Positions 1 to 8,397 of a stretch of 64,000 nucleotides of DNA are shown here, in pieces. The stretch lies in NCBI RefSeq assembly GCF_000381525.1, contig NZ_KB906605.1, forward strand, positions 1-64,000, read 5' to 3'. The notes beneath the pieces are model-generated. The model did no database searches. It had not been told where the DNA came from and worked only from the letters and a program-made list of their open reading frames with translations. Positions within the stretch are counted from its first letter, which is position 1, and each line of letters begins with the position of its first letter. The translations under genes and the position numbers were made by a program. The stretch is from Peptostreptococcus anaerobius VPI 4330 = DSM 2949 (GTDB taxonomy: Bacteria > Bacillota > Clostridia > Peptostreptococcales > Peptostreptococcaceae).

Positions 1-311
1 GACTTCTCACAGTTCGTTGTTACTAGGTTTTCCCTCTGTGAGACCTCACGGGATAAGTCGTCAGTCTTTCCTCGTCTACCTGCCTAATTTACTTACATAA
101 GTTACGTTTGCCTTTTGGACTTCGTGACTTTGGGCCCACTCATCCTTTATGTAAGCCTTTATATTAGGTTTCTGTACGTCAGGCTACGATTTTGCTATTG
201 CTTCTTCTCGCCATCACCTCACGGTGATAACCTTGCAAGTTGCTATGAGGTTCGTCGGCAACTACGCCCTACGTGGACTTTCACCACAGACTGACGGCAT
301 GCCCGTCATAC
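1..311 (-). mobile_element. Group II intron, 5' ribozyme domain (partial, runs off left edge)
   Basis: Read on the minus strand from about 311 downward, this GC-richer stretch has the style of a bacterial group II intron 5' end: a GTATGACGGGC start, then GTGGTGAAAGTCC, CAACTTGCAAGG and CGAGAAGAAGC. These fit the conserved domain I segments of introns that encode an LtrA-type reverse transcriptase. No open frame of any length lies inside, as expected for the structured part. The intron protein, if present, would lie beyond the left edge. The exact 5' splice site is uncertain (about 311-316), and GTATG departs from the usual GTGYG. Identification is by recalled sequence style, not by a covariance model. 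Confidence 0.72.
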
Positions 312-313
312 CC

Positions 314-348
314 AAAAAAAGAAGCCCACAGTATATAACTGAGGGCTT
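314..348 (-). terminator. Rho-independent terminator of brnQ
   Basis: On the minus strand AAGCCC and GGGCTT pair, with an inner AGT/ACT extension, followed by a CTTTTTTT tract. It lies 19 bases after the brnQ stop. The group II intron begins immediately after the T tract. Confidence 0.85.
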
Positions 349-366
349 GTATCTTCTATTATTTTA

Positions 367-1662
367 TTAAATAAACTCGGCTGCCTTTACCTTTGAAGGT
401 ATAAATTTACCTATAACACCACCTATGATAGCTGGTACTACCCAGTTGAATCCTAGGAATCCAAGTGGTAGGTTGTTTACAGGTGCTAGTGATGGTATAC
501 TTGCTGATAATAGTGTAAGAGCACTTGTTATCACAGTAAATAGTACAGACACCTTGTAGATGTTGTCGTTCTTGATCTTGTCATTGAAGAATGCAAGAAC
601 TATTAGAACTATTGTTGGTGGGTATACTATTGCAAGTATTGGGCTTGCTACCTTTACTAGTCCAGATACACCTAGTGTAGCTGCTGCTGTAGAGAATAAA
701 CAAACAAATAGTACAACTCTTTCATAAGTTACCTTTCTACCTGATAATTCTGATAGGTAGTCAGCTGTGGCTGATGTAAGACCTATTGAAGTTGTCAAAC
801 AAGCAAGTGACACTGCTATTGCAAGTATTGTCTTACCTGTGTTACCTAGAAGAGCTTTAGTAATATTAACTATTACCTTAGCAGCCTGTACATCTTGGTT
901 GTATACTGTAGATACTGTAGCACCTAAGTAAGTAAGTCCACCGTATATTAATGCTAGACCAACACAAGCAACTATACCAGCCTTTATAAGAACTGAAACC
1001 TGATGTTTAGCATCTGTGTAACCCTTGTTTATAAGAGTTAATATTAGAACTGAACCAACTGCTATTGATACGAAACAGTCCATTGTCTGGTAACCATCCG
1101 CTACACCTCTAGCGAACACCTGGTTAATCATTGGAGCAGAGTTTATTGGTCCAACTGGTGTTATAATACCTTTTACTATGATTACAGAAAGTGCGATTAT
1201 AAGGAATGGTGTAAGTACCTGACCTATAATGTCTATAACTTTTGATGGTCTTACCGTTAAGAAGTAAGTAAGTGTAAAGAATATCACTACAACAAGTAAG
1301 ATTGGAACACCTTCACCAAATAGTGGCTGGATGCCCATTTCGAAAGTAGTAGCACCAGTTCTAGGTATTATTAGAAGTGGTCCAACACACATTATATCTG
1401 CGAAACTTAGTAAAATTGCTGGGACCTTGCCAATTCTCTCAAACAATGACATAATCTTACCATTACATAGAGCTATAGCTATAACTGCTAGTAATGCTAG
1501 ACCAGCATCAGCAAATGTGAATCCTGCGAACCCTATCATCCACTGTGGTCCTGATATAATTCCTAAATATGGTGGAAATATTAGATTTCCTGCTCCGAAG
1601 AACATAGCGAATAGTGCAAAACCAAAGGTTAGGATGTCCTTAATGCTTCCATTTTTTTCCAT
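367..1662 (-). CDS. brnQ: Branched-chain amino acid carrier BrnQ (LIVCS family)
   Basis: This 431-residue protein is a sodium-coupled symporter for leucine, isoleucine and valine in the cytoplasmic membrane. The N-terminus carries the family hallmark FGFALFAMFFGAGNLIFPP (about residues 13-31), followed by about 12 hydrophobic segments; length is normal for BrnQ. The start is set by AGGGAGA eight bases upstream of the ATG. It is a single-gene unit with a consensus promoter about 100 bases upstream and its own terminator. No T-box or leucine leader was seen in the roughly 90-base leader. Family assignment is firm; the preferred amino acid cannot be read from sequence. Confidence 0.95.
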   Translation of the reverse strand: MEKNGSIKDILTFGFALFAMFFGAGNLIFPPYLGIISGPQWMIGFAGFTFADAGLALLAVIAIALCNGKIMSLFERIGKVPAILLSFADIMCVGPLLIIPRTGATTFEMGIQPLFGEGVPILLVVVIFFTLTYFLTVRPSKVIDIIGQVLTPFLIIALSVIIVKGIITPVGPINSAPMINQVFARGVADGYQTMDCFVSIAVGSVLILTLINKGYTDAKHQVSVLIKAGIVACVGLALIYGGLTYLGATVSTVYNQDVQAAKVIVNITKALLGNTGKTILAIAVSLACLTTSIGLTSATADYLSELSGRKVTYERVVLFVCLFSTAAATLGVSGLVKVASPILAIVYPPTIVLIVLAFFNDKIKNDNIYKVSVLFTVITSALTLLSASIPSLAPVNNLPLGFLGFNWVVPAIIGGVIGKFIPSKVKAAEFI

Positions 1663-1761
1663 TTTGAAATTCTCCCTTCATATTACCTTTAAACACAAAA
1701 AATACAAAAAATATTATTTCATTAAAATATAAGTTTGACTTATTTTTTAATCCATGTTTTT

Positions 1762-1790
1762 ATTATAATTTTGCTTTATAAAGTTGTCAA
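1762..1790 (-). promoter_or_regulatory. SigA promoter of brnQ
   Basis: Perfect TTGACA (1785-1790) and TATAAT (1762-1767) are separated by 17 bases on the minus strand. This predicts a leader of about 90 nucleotides before brnQ. Confidence 0.85.
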
Positions 1791-2231
1791 GCTACTTTTT
1801 ATAGTAGAACTTTTTTTTGTTAATCTTATGCTTTTTAAGAAATTATGGGATTTTATTTACTTAATAAGGTCTTTAATCATTCTTACATACGTTTTCATAG
1901 AATTATCACCTTATCAATCTATACATTTTGTTATTTACTTAATTAATCTTTGTTGAATGTCAACTTGAAAACAATGTGAAAACGTTATCGAAACACCCTG
2001 TGTTTATTGATTTAACTTATAGTTGCAACTTATTATGCAATTATAGAAATATTTCAATTGTTATAAAAATAACGCTAGAATTACTAATATATATTATATG
2101 TTTTTTAGTGTTTCTTTTATCTTTTCCAGTTAAAAACCAAAAAAAGTATTCTTTAGTTTAGTATATTTAATTTTATTTCTGGCAATACAATAAATCAAAA
2201 AACTATTTACAATGTATAATACTATAAATAC
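1791..2231 (+). other. AT-rich intergenic stretch, nothing recognised
   Basis: About 440 bases of very AT-rich sequence between the brnQ promoter and the terminator of the peptidase gene. Two plus-strand open frames (1735-1956 and 1976-2161) are hydrophobic low-complexity translations with no convincing ribosome site and look like AT-rich chance frames. No structured RNA was recognised. Confidence 0.5.
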
Positions 2232-2270
2232 AATCAAAAAAAGGGCTAACTAATATTCAGCCAACCCTTT
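2232..2270 (-). terminator. Terminator of the C39-like peptidase gene
   Basis: A 12-pair stem (2240-2251 with 2259-2270, three G-U pairs as RNA) is closed by a 7-base loop and followed on the minus strand by TTTTGATT. It lies about 90 bases after the stop of the peptidase gene. Confidence 0.8.
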
Positions 2271-2362
2271 ATTAAGCGATTTTACAACAATATTTGAATT
2301 ATGCTAACTACTAATTTATTTTTAAAAAACTTGTAACTAGGCATAAGACTAATAATTGTTAA

Positions 2363-4342
2363 TTATTCTATATCTTGTATTATGCTTGGATCCGAACTGT
2401 CTCCATCCCCACCAGAGCTTTGTTTTTTATCTTCATTATCTCCAGTTGAGTCTCCACCTCTTGACATAGAATTTGAGACATCTTCATCAGATGATTTTAT
2501 CCTACTAACCCCCCAAATCTTTCTTAGGTAGTTTTTAAGCTCATCAAATGACCAAGCCTTATTTGTATTTACAATACTGTTAGGATCATTAATCAAAAAG
2601 TCTCCATCTGAATTATAGCCCTTTATTACAATTATATGCCCTCTAGTAGAAAATAGACCTGGATTTAAACTTGCTATCAATACATGACCACCATCAAGAG
2701 ATTTCTTCATTTTGGCCTCTACTGGTAATACATCAACGGATTGTAGGTCAAACTTCTTTATACCGTCTTCAAACAACTTCCAGCTTGTAGTATTTGTATT
2801 TGATACATAATTGTTATCCTGACTATACTTGGCTATATCATATGGGTTTACAGCGGACTTAGAATCAAAATGTCTGATAACCATGGCCAAAGATGTAGGA
2901 CCACAGCCTGATAGACCTATCATTTCGCTTCCGTAATTCCTATACCCCCATCTTCTATCCCATTGTAAGAACAGAGGTACTTCTCCATCTACATGATAGC
3001 TTGATGTAACATTCTTGGCAAGTTTTCTAGCATTATATTTTTCCTTGTCCTTGTAACTATATACATAATCAACTGTCTCATTATTTCTTAAAAGTAGATC
3101 TATTAAATCTTCAGGATAAGAACCTATATTCTCAATTATATACTCAAGTCTCTTAGCTTCGTCATAATTGAGTTTAGACTTGATATTTTCAAGCTTTTTC
3201 TTCTTATCTTCAAGGCTCACTTTCTTTTGAGTAGTTTTAGGACTAGTCTTTTCCTTAGCCTTATCCTTAGTTTTACTTGTTTCAACCTTAGTAATAGGAT
3301 TTTCTCTCTTGTAAGTCATATATTTATCTGCAGCTGCAGCTATAAATATACCTATCAAGGCAAGAAGGATAAGCAAGGTAACTATTCTCTTAACATTTAG
3401 CTTACTTGATTTATCTTGTCTTCCCCTCTTGTATACCTCAGCCCTAGATGTACCCGCATTGCCAATAGACTGGTTAACTCTCCTAATTGCTTCTTGCTCC
3501 TGTCTCTTGGCCTTTCTGGACCTCCTGCTCTCTTTTTTGTCCCTAGCCTCCTCAGCCTTCTTACGTCTCATTATCTCTTCAACAGCGGACTCCTGAGCCC
3601 TTACTTCATCCCTGTAATAGTCTTCCTCAGGTTCTACTTTTTCTAGGTCAAACCTAAAGTCCTCAAGATTTATCTTCTTAGTCTTATTTTTTAAATCTTC
3701 TATACTATAACTATTATTAGGTTCTTCTATACTAGTTCTTTCAAAATCAGAGTACTCTTTAAATATTTCGACATCTGACTTGTCCATAGAGACCCTTTCT
3801 TTGGCCTGTATTTTTACAACCTCAGGATCATTATTAAAGTCATCAATCAAGACCTTTTCTTCTTCACTTGAACTAGCCTTCCTCCTAAGCTCATTTAGGA
3901 TTTCATCCAGGCTCATATTTTTAGTGTCTTCCATTGTGGATTGCTTTGACGCCCTTTTTTCTCTTTTTAATTTTTCAAGACTTAGCTCCCTATCCAGCTC
4001 TGGTGTCTTTCTTTTTGAAACAACAGGACTAGACTTTTGCATAGCCAAGCGCCTCTGGTTTTTTATTGATTTTTTTCTCTCCTGTGCATTCAGTTCCGCT
4101 TCTTCATGACTGACCTCTCTTACAGTCGACTTTATATGGTCGTCTATAGACTTTACGGTCTTTTGTACTTCTATTGGCTCACCATTTTCATCCAAGCTAG
4201 TATTTGACAAATTCATGCTATTGTTGTAGAATGCATCTTTTTTCTTTTCTATATCTTCATATATATTGGCATACTTATTATTTAGTTTTGAATTACCCTT
4301 AAAAGTATACTTAGTCTCAAATTTCGATTTTTTTGAAGCCAT
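2363..4342 (-). CDS. Membrane-anchored C39-like cysteine peptidase with long charged cytoplasmic region
   Basis: The 659-residue protein has three parts. Residues 1-318 are highly charged and low in hydrophobics, with coiled-coil-like heptads around 80-290. Residues 320-338 form one membrane segment preceded by basic residues, which suggests the N-terminus is inside. After a lysine-rich linker (350-385), residues about 452-620 form a C39-like (peptidase_C39_2) fold. Visible catalytic features are Cys480 in LSGCGPTSLAMV, His569 in RGHIIVIKGY and the NDPNS loop at 585-589. The C-terminal 40 residues are Ser/Gly/Asp-rich. The peptidase should face outward; the substrate is unknown. It lies downstream of the Rrf2 gene on the same strand, 64 bases away, possibly co-transcribed. 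The domain call is good; the role is open. Confidence 0.8.
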   Translation of the reverse strand: MASKKSKFETKYTFKGNSKLNNKYANIYEDIEKKKDAFYNNSMNLSNTSLDENGEPIEVQKTVKSIDDHIKSTVREVSHEEAELNAQERKKSIKNQRRLAMQKSSPVVSKRKTPELDRELSLEKLKREKRASKQSTMEDTKNMSLDEILNELRRKASSSEEEKVLIDDFNNDPEVVKIQAKERVSMDKSDVEIFKEYSDFERTSIEEPNNSYSIEDLKNKTKKINLEDFRFDLEKVEPEEDYYRDEVRAQESAVEEIMRRKKAEEARDKKESRRSRKAKRQEQEAIRRVNQSIGNAGTSRAEVYKRGRQDKSSKLNVKRIVTLLILLALIGIFIAAAADKYMTYKRENPITKVETSKTKDKAKEKTSPKTTQKKVSLEDKKKKLENIKSKLNYDEAKRLEYIIENIGSYPEDLIDLLLRNNETVDYVYSYKDKEKYNARKLAKNVTSSYHVDGEVPLFLQWDRRWGYRNYGSEMIGLSGCGPTSLAMVIRHFDSKSAVNPYDIAKYSQDNNYVSNTNTTSWKLFEDGIKKFDLQSVDVLPVEAKMKKSLDGGHVLIASLNPGLFSTRGHIIVIKGYNSDGDFLINDPNSIVNTNKAWSFDELKNYLRKIWGVSRIKSSDEDVSNSMSRGGDSTGDNEDKKQSSGGDGDSSDPSIIQDIE

Positions 4343-4406
4343 ACTTGCCTCCTTTCACTCTACTCATAACCTATAATACCATAATTTTTTTTATTTGTAC
4401 ATTCTA

Positions 4407-4844
4407 CTAGTCGCCCTGCTCAAGCCTTCTGTCTCTTATTTCCTCTAACTTGCCATCTATATCTCCAAGGCTTATTTTCTCAAGCAAAAATACAACTTCT
4501 TCATTTAGGTAGGCAAACAAATTGTCTACATACTCAGACATACCACTAGCATATATACACTCTGAATCTATATCTCCTGAATGCCATTTAGACTCCACTA
4601 TTGGTTGACCTATCGCATCATATATCTGCTTAAGATTTATATTTTTTCCATTTTCAACAATTTGGTATCCACCATTGACACCAGCTTTGGTCTCTACTAG
4701 ATTAGCCCTCTTGCACTTTGCCATCACCTTCCTAATCCTTGCCGGGTTGGTACATAGGTTGTTGGCTAAGGCCTCACTTGACCAAGACTTAAAATCATGG
4801 GCCAAAAGACACAGTGCATGAATAGCTATTATAAATTCACTCAT
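4407..4844 (-). CDS. Rrf2-family transcriptional regulator
   Basis: This 145-residue protein is a winged-helix regulator of Rrf2 size. The recognition region reads SSEALANNLCTNPARIRKV (about 22-40), followed by the family wing LVETKAGVNGGYQI. The three-cysteine [Fe-S] cluster motif of IscR is absent; only scattered cysteines occur (in CLL, NLC, KCK and SECIY), so it is more like the cluster-free group (YwgB/CymR-like) than IscR. It is upstream of the C39-like peptidase on the same strand and could control its own unit. The regulated signal is not evident. Confidence 0.88.
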   Translation of the reverse strand: MSEFIIAIHALCLLAHDFKSWSSEALANNLCTNPARIRKVMAKCKRANLVETKAGVNGGYQIVENGKNINLKQIYDAIGQPIVESKWHSGDIDSECIYASGMSEYVDNLFAYLNEEVVFLLEKISLGDIDGKLEEIRDRRLEQGD

Positions 4845-4912
4845 TCAGTTCACTTCCTATTAAATTCTATAACAAATTTCTTTACTAATACTAAATACAT
4901 TCTCTCCATCAT

Positions 4913-4921
4913 ATTATACCA
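4913..4921 (-). promoter_or_regulatory. Extended -10 promoter for the Rrf2 gene
   Basis: The minus strand reads TGGTATAAT, an extended -10 box, about 70 bases upstream of the Rrf2 start. The -35 region is poor, which fits an extended -10 or an activated promoter. Confidence 0.55.
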
Positions 4922-5120
4922 CACTATCTAGCAATTAAAAACATTCCATCAAAAAAGAACCCATAATAAGTCTATTTCTGCCTAGGTTAGGTATTTATAT
5001 CTAGTCCTAGTATCAAGCATAGGTTATTCGGGCCCTTTTCTGGTTTATTTGCATAAAATGGTATTGGTTTACTTGCCCCTCATGGTATGAGGTCTATTAC
5101 ACCTTTTAAGGTCTATTTAG

Positions 5121-6431
5121 TTAATTATCGTCTCTAAGTATGTTTAGGTCCTCTCCAGACATTATCTTCTTCATTGTCCTCATTGAACACATCTTACCAC
5201 ACATAGTGCAAGTGTCATGGTGCTCAGGAGTAGACTCTTCTCTATATCTTCTAGCCTTTTCTTTATCAATAGCCAAATCAAACATGGCATCCCAATCTAT
5301 ATCTGCTCTTGCCTTTGCCATCTTGTTGTCCCAATCTCTTGAATGAGGAACCTTCTTGGCAATATCTGCAGCATGGGCAGCTATCTTAGTAGCTATTATA
5401 CCCTCTTTCATATCTTCTAGGTTTGGTAGTCTTAGGTGTTCTGCTGGTGTTACATAGCATAGGAAGTCTACACCTGCAGCGGCTGCAATAGCCCCACCTA
5501 TAGCTGATGTGATATGGTCATAGCCTGGTGCAACATCTGTTACAATTGGTCCTAGGACATAGAATGGTGCGTTGTGGCATAGTCTCTTTTCAAGCTTAAC
5601 ATTAGCTTCTATCTCGTCAATTGCCATATGACCAGGTCCCTCTATCATAACCTGTACATTCTTCTCCCAAGCCCTTAGAGCAAGTTCTCCAAGAGTTGTA
5701 AGCTCCTTAATCTGGCAAGCATCTGTAGAATCATCTAGACATCCTGGTCTCAATGCATCACCAAGGCTAAGTGTAAGGTCGTACTCCTGGCATATGTCTA
5801 GCAATTCATCATATCTTTCAAAGAATGGGTTCTCTGCGTTGTTTAGCTCCATCCATGCATACATCAAAGAACCACCCCTAGAAACTATGTTAGTTATTCT
5901 CTTGTTTCTCTTGAATACATCCATAGCTTCCCTGTTCATGCCAGCGTGGATAGTTACAAAGTCAACACCGTCTTTTGCGTGCTTTCTTACAACATCCAAG
6001 AATTCATCAGCTGTTATGTCCTTTAGTTCCTTATCATAAAAACCTATAGCATCATACACAGGTACAGTACCTATCATAGCAGATGACATAGCTATTAACT
6101 TCTGTCTGAACTCTTCTGTCTTACCAAAAGAAGATAGGTCCATTATTGCTTCAGCCTCCATTTCTATAGCTTTTTTAACCTTTTCAAGTTCCTTGTCTAC
6201 ATCTGGACAGTCTCTTGATATACCAAGGTTAACATTTATTTTTGTGCTTAGACCAAGACCAACACCTTCTGCAAGTAGACTCTTGTGGTTTTTATTTGCA
6301 GGTATAGCTATTTCTCCCTTGGCTACCCTTTGCATCAATAGCTGTGGATCCATATGCTCCTTTTCAGCTACTCTCTTCATCTGTTCAGTTAATATTCCCT
6401 TTTTTGCTGCATCAATCTGTGTAGTATACAT
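5121..6431 (-). CDS. thiC: Phosphomethylpyrimidine synthase ThiC
   Basis: ThiC is the radical-SAM enzyme that turns aminoimidazole ribotide into hydroxymethylpyrimidine phosphate for thiamine. The 436-residue form is the short type lacking the N-terminal extension of enterobacterial ThiC. Conserved blocks include [47 protein letters not shown] and the C-terminal cluster-binding [11 protein letters not shown]. The cysteine spacing here is C-X2-C-X3-C, one residue shorter than the E. coli C-X2-C-X4-C. It is the last gene of thiD-thiE-thiC, 119 bases after thiE, and should respond to the TPP riboswitch ahead of thiD. No clear terminator was found between its stop and the Rrf2 gene. Confidence 0.95.
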   Translation of the reverse strand: MYTTQIDAAKKGILTEQMKRVAEKEHMDPQLLMQRVAKGEIAIPANKNHKSLLAEGVGLGLSTKINVNLGISRDCPDVDKELEKVKKAIEMEAEAIMDLSSFGKTEEFRQKLIAMSSAMIGTVPVYDAIGFYDKELKDITADEFLDVVRKHAKDGVDFVTIHAGMNREAMDVFKRNKRITNIVSRGGSLMYAWMELNNAENPFFERYDELLDICQEYDLTLSLGDALRPGCLDDSTDACQIKELTTLGELALRAWEKNVQVMIEGPGHMAIDEIEANVKLEKRLCHNAPFYVLGPIVTDVAPGYDHITSAIGGAIAAAAGVDFLCYVTPAEHLRLPNLEDMKEGIIATKIAAHAADIAKKVPHSRDWDNKMAKARADIDWDAMFDLAIDKEKARRYREESTPEHHDTCTMCGKMCSMRTMKKIMSGEDLNILRDDN

Positions 6432-6550
6432 TGTATCCTCCTAAAATTTAAATCAATATTGTTTTCTTTATATTTAATTAATTATTGCCAATCACTATAA
6501 ATAGGTTGATATTACTTCTCGCTAATAAGTTTTATATAGCAAGCAAGCGA

Positions 6551-7180
6551 CTACCTATTGTTAATCTTATCAAAAATCTGCCTAGACCTAGCCTCACAAT
6601 CATCACTTGCAAGTATGTCCGATATTATACAGACCCCATCCATATCATAGGACCTGATCTTATCCACATTATCAAGACCTAGTCCACCGATTGCATATTT
6701 CTTTATTCTGACTCTTTCAAGTATCATATCTAGCTGAGACCTGTCTAGGAGCACTGCGTCCTTTTTAGACGGTGTCGGAAAAAATGCTCCCACACCAATA
6801 TAGTCAGCTCCTGCCTCCTGAGCATCAAGGGCTTGGTCAATGGTCTTGGCTGTTATACCTATTATCTTGTCTGGACCTAATATCTCTTTGGCTACCTCAA
6901 TAGGCATATCCGTCTGACCTAGGTGGACCCCGTCAGCACCTATGGCCTGGGCTATATCCAACCTGTCATTTACTAGTAGGGTCACCCCATAGTCTTGGCA
7001 TAGCTTTTTGAGTTTTAGACCCTTTTGGTAAAAGTCTCTAGTAGATAGGTTTTTCTCCCTTAGCTGAACTATGGATACTCCACCCCTTATGGCAGCCTCT
7101 ACCGATTCAAAAAAGTCCTTGCCCCTACAAGCAGCCTCATCTGTTACAAGGTATAATATTTTATCACCTATATTTGCCAT
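6551..7180 (-). CDS. thiE: Thiamine-phosphate synthase ThiE
   Basis: ThiE joins hydroxymethylpyrimidine diphosphate to thiazole phosphate to make thiamine monophosphate. The 209-residue TIM barrel has the expected blocks: GGVSIVQLREKN (about 33-44, pyrimidine pyrophosphate site), LLVNDRLDIAQAIGADGVHLGQTD (substrate and metal) and DYIGVGAFFPTPSKKDA (phosphate loop). A strong GGAGATG ribosome site precedes the ATG. It lies 48 bases downstream of thiD in the same operon. No thiG, thiH, thiF, thiS or thiM is nearby, so the thiazole partner must come from another locus or from salvage. Confidence 0.95.
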   Translation of the reverse strand: MANIGDKILYLVTDEAACRGKDFFESVEAAIRGGVSIVQLREKNLSTRDFYQKGLKLKKLCQDYGVTLLVNDRLDIAQAIGADGVHLGQTDMPIEVAKEILGPDKIIGITAKTIDQALDAQEAGADYIGVGAFFPTPSKKDAVLLDRSQLDMILERVRIKKYAIGGLGLDNVDKIRSYDMDGVCIISDILASDDCEARSRQIFDKINNR

Positions 7181-7228
7181 ATTTTATCATCTCCAATATT
7201 CTAGTTGTTACAAACAATCTCTAGGACC

Positions 7229-8059
7229 CTAGTCGCCCTTTATCATATCTAATTTATCGTATATATCCCCCATAGGATTGGTAGGACCTGCCCCCCTGCC
7301 TATATCTAGTGAATGTTCAATAGCCTTGGTTATAAAGTCTTTGGCCAATGACACAGCTTCCTTTAATTGGTAGCCTAGTCCTAGATAGGCGGCAATGGCA
7401 GAAGATAGGGTACAGCCAGTCCCATGGGTATTTTTTGTATCTATCCTTTTGTTTTTGTAGTATATTAAATTGTCTCCATACAAGAGTAGGTCACAGGCAT
7501 CGTCCTCTAGGTGGCCTCCCTTGATCAGGACTGCCTTATTGGTATGATTTAGAATTTTTCTACCTACATAGACCATATCATCCGTATTCTTTATTGAATA
7601 ATCTTCATCCGGTTCCAATATAGATGCTATTGCAATAGCCTCATGGATATTGGGTGTAACAAGGTCAGCGATTTTAAATAACTTCTCTATCATAGCACTC
7701 TTGGCCATTTGGTCTATCAGGTCATATCCTGAAGTAGATATCATGACTGGGTCTAGGACAATATTCTTGGCACCATACTTGGTCAAACCCTCGTAAACAC
7801 TGTCTATAATAGAGCTCTCAGACAGCATACCAATCTTTACTGCATCTACTTCTATATCAGAAAATACAGCACTCATTTGGGAAGAAACCATACTTGGAGA
7901 TACATTTTCCACACAAGTCACTCCCATGGTATTTTGTGCTGTAATCGCCGTAATAACGCTCATACCGTAAGTCCTACAAGCAGAAAAAGTCTTCAAATCT
8001 GTTTGTATACCTGCGCCACCTGATGAATCAGAACCAGCTATTGTGAGTATTTTTCTCAT
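7229..8059 (-). CDS. thiD: Hydroxymethylpyrimidine/phosphomethylpyrimidine kinase ThiD
   Basis: ThiD phosphorylates hydroxymethylpyrimidine and its monophosphate to give the diphosphate used by ThiE. The 276-residue ribokinase-like protein starts with ILTIAGSDSSGGAGIQTDLKTF, the standard ThiD signature, has the YGMSVITAITAQNT block, and ends with the catalytic GTGCTLSSAIAAYLG (about 215-229). The start has a GGAGGAG ribosome site. It is the first gene behind the TPP riboswitch and terminator. PdxK activity also occurs in this family, but the thi context makes ThiD the clear call. Confidence 0.95.
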   Translation of the reverse strand: MRKILTIAGSDSSGGAGIQTDLKTFSACRTYGMSVITAITAQNTMGVTCVENVSPSMVSSQMSAVFSDIEVDAVKIGMLSESSIIDSVYEGLTKYGAKNIVLDPVMISTSGYDLIDQMAKSAMIEKLFKIADLVTPNIHEAIAIASILEPDEDYSIKNTDDMVYVGRKILNHTNKAVLIKGGHLEDDACDLLLYGDNLIYYKNKRIDTKNTHGTGCTLSSAIAAYLGLGYQLKEAVSLAKDFITKAIEHSLDIGRGAGPTNPMGDIYDKLDMIKGD

Positions 8060-8134
8060 AGTCTCCTCCTTATTTTTTTGACAAGATCAAAGATGATATC
8101 CGACTGAAACTAGACTTATAATCAATAAAATCAT

Positions 8135-8167
8135 ATAAAAAAGCACCTACCCGTCTGATAGATGCTT
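8135..8167 (-). terminator. Riboswitch-controlled terminator of the thi operon
   Basis: Minus-strand hairpin of 11 pairs (8157-8167 with 8141-8151, some G-U), loop AGACG, followed by TTTTTTAT. It sits between the TPP aptamer and thiD, so it is the expected expression platform. Confidence 0.85.
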
Positions 8168-8182
8168 GGAAAGTTCTACAAA

Positions 8183-8259
8183 TTCCTACGCTGGCATTAT
8201 CCAGATCAGGTCAAAGGTCAAGGCTCAATATCCTTATCTCAGCCGATTTATCAGCTCCC
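8183..8259 (-). promoter_or_regulatory. TPP riboswitch (THI element)
   Basis: On the minus strand the aptamer shows the invariant blocks GGCTGAGA, then ACCTGATCTGGATAATGCCA and GCGTAGGAA, with a leading GGGAGC. These are the pyrimidine- and diphosphate-binding cores of the THI box. It precedes thiD and a terminator, so excess TPP should stop transcription of thiD-thiE-thiC. Confidence 0.97.
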
Positions 8260-8290
8260 TATAGATATATAGTTGTCTGTCTACGTTTAT

Positions 8291-8319
8291 ATAGTACCAT
8301 AGTAAGAAAAGTATTTCAA
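8291..8319 (-). promoter_or_regulatory. SigA promoter of the thi operon
   Basis: TTGAAA (8314-8319) and TACTAT (8291-8296) with a 17-base spacer on the minus strand. The predicted start lies just before the TPP aptamer. Confidence 0.8.
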
Positions 8320-8358
8320 TGATTTTTATAAACAAAGTGTTTTTTATAAACAAATAGT

Positions 8359-8388
8359 ATAAAAGGGCAAGACCATACAATCTCACCC
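8359..8388 (-). terminator. Terminator of the AEC permease gene
   Basis: Minus-strand stem GGGTGAGA/TCTTGCCC (8 pairs with G-U) and loop of 8, then TTTTAT, ten bases after the AEC stop. It separates this gene from the thi promoter. Confidence 0.75.
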
Positions 8389-8397
8389 TCAATATCA

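Noticed and set aside
1-311. Ribosomal or transfer RNA gene at the left edge
   Set aside because: The GC-richer structured stretch suggested a stable RNA, but no 16S, 23S, 5S or tRNA signature was found; the motifs fit a group II intron.
1735-2161. Two small plus-strand ORFs before the peptidase terminator
   Set aside because: Low-complexity hydrophobic translations of AT-rich DNA, no ribosome site, and overlap with the brnQ promoter region.
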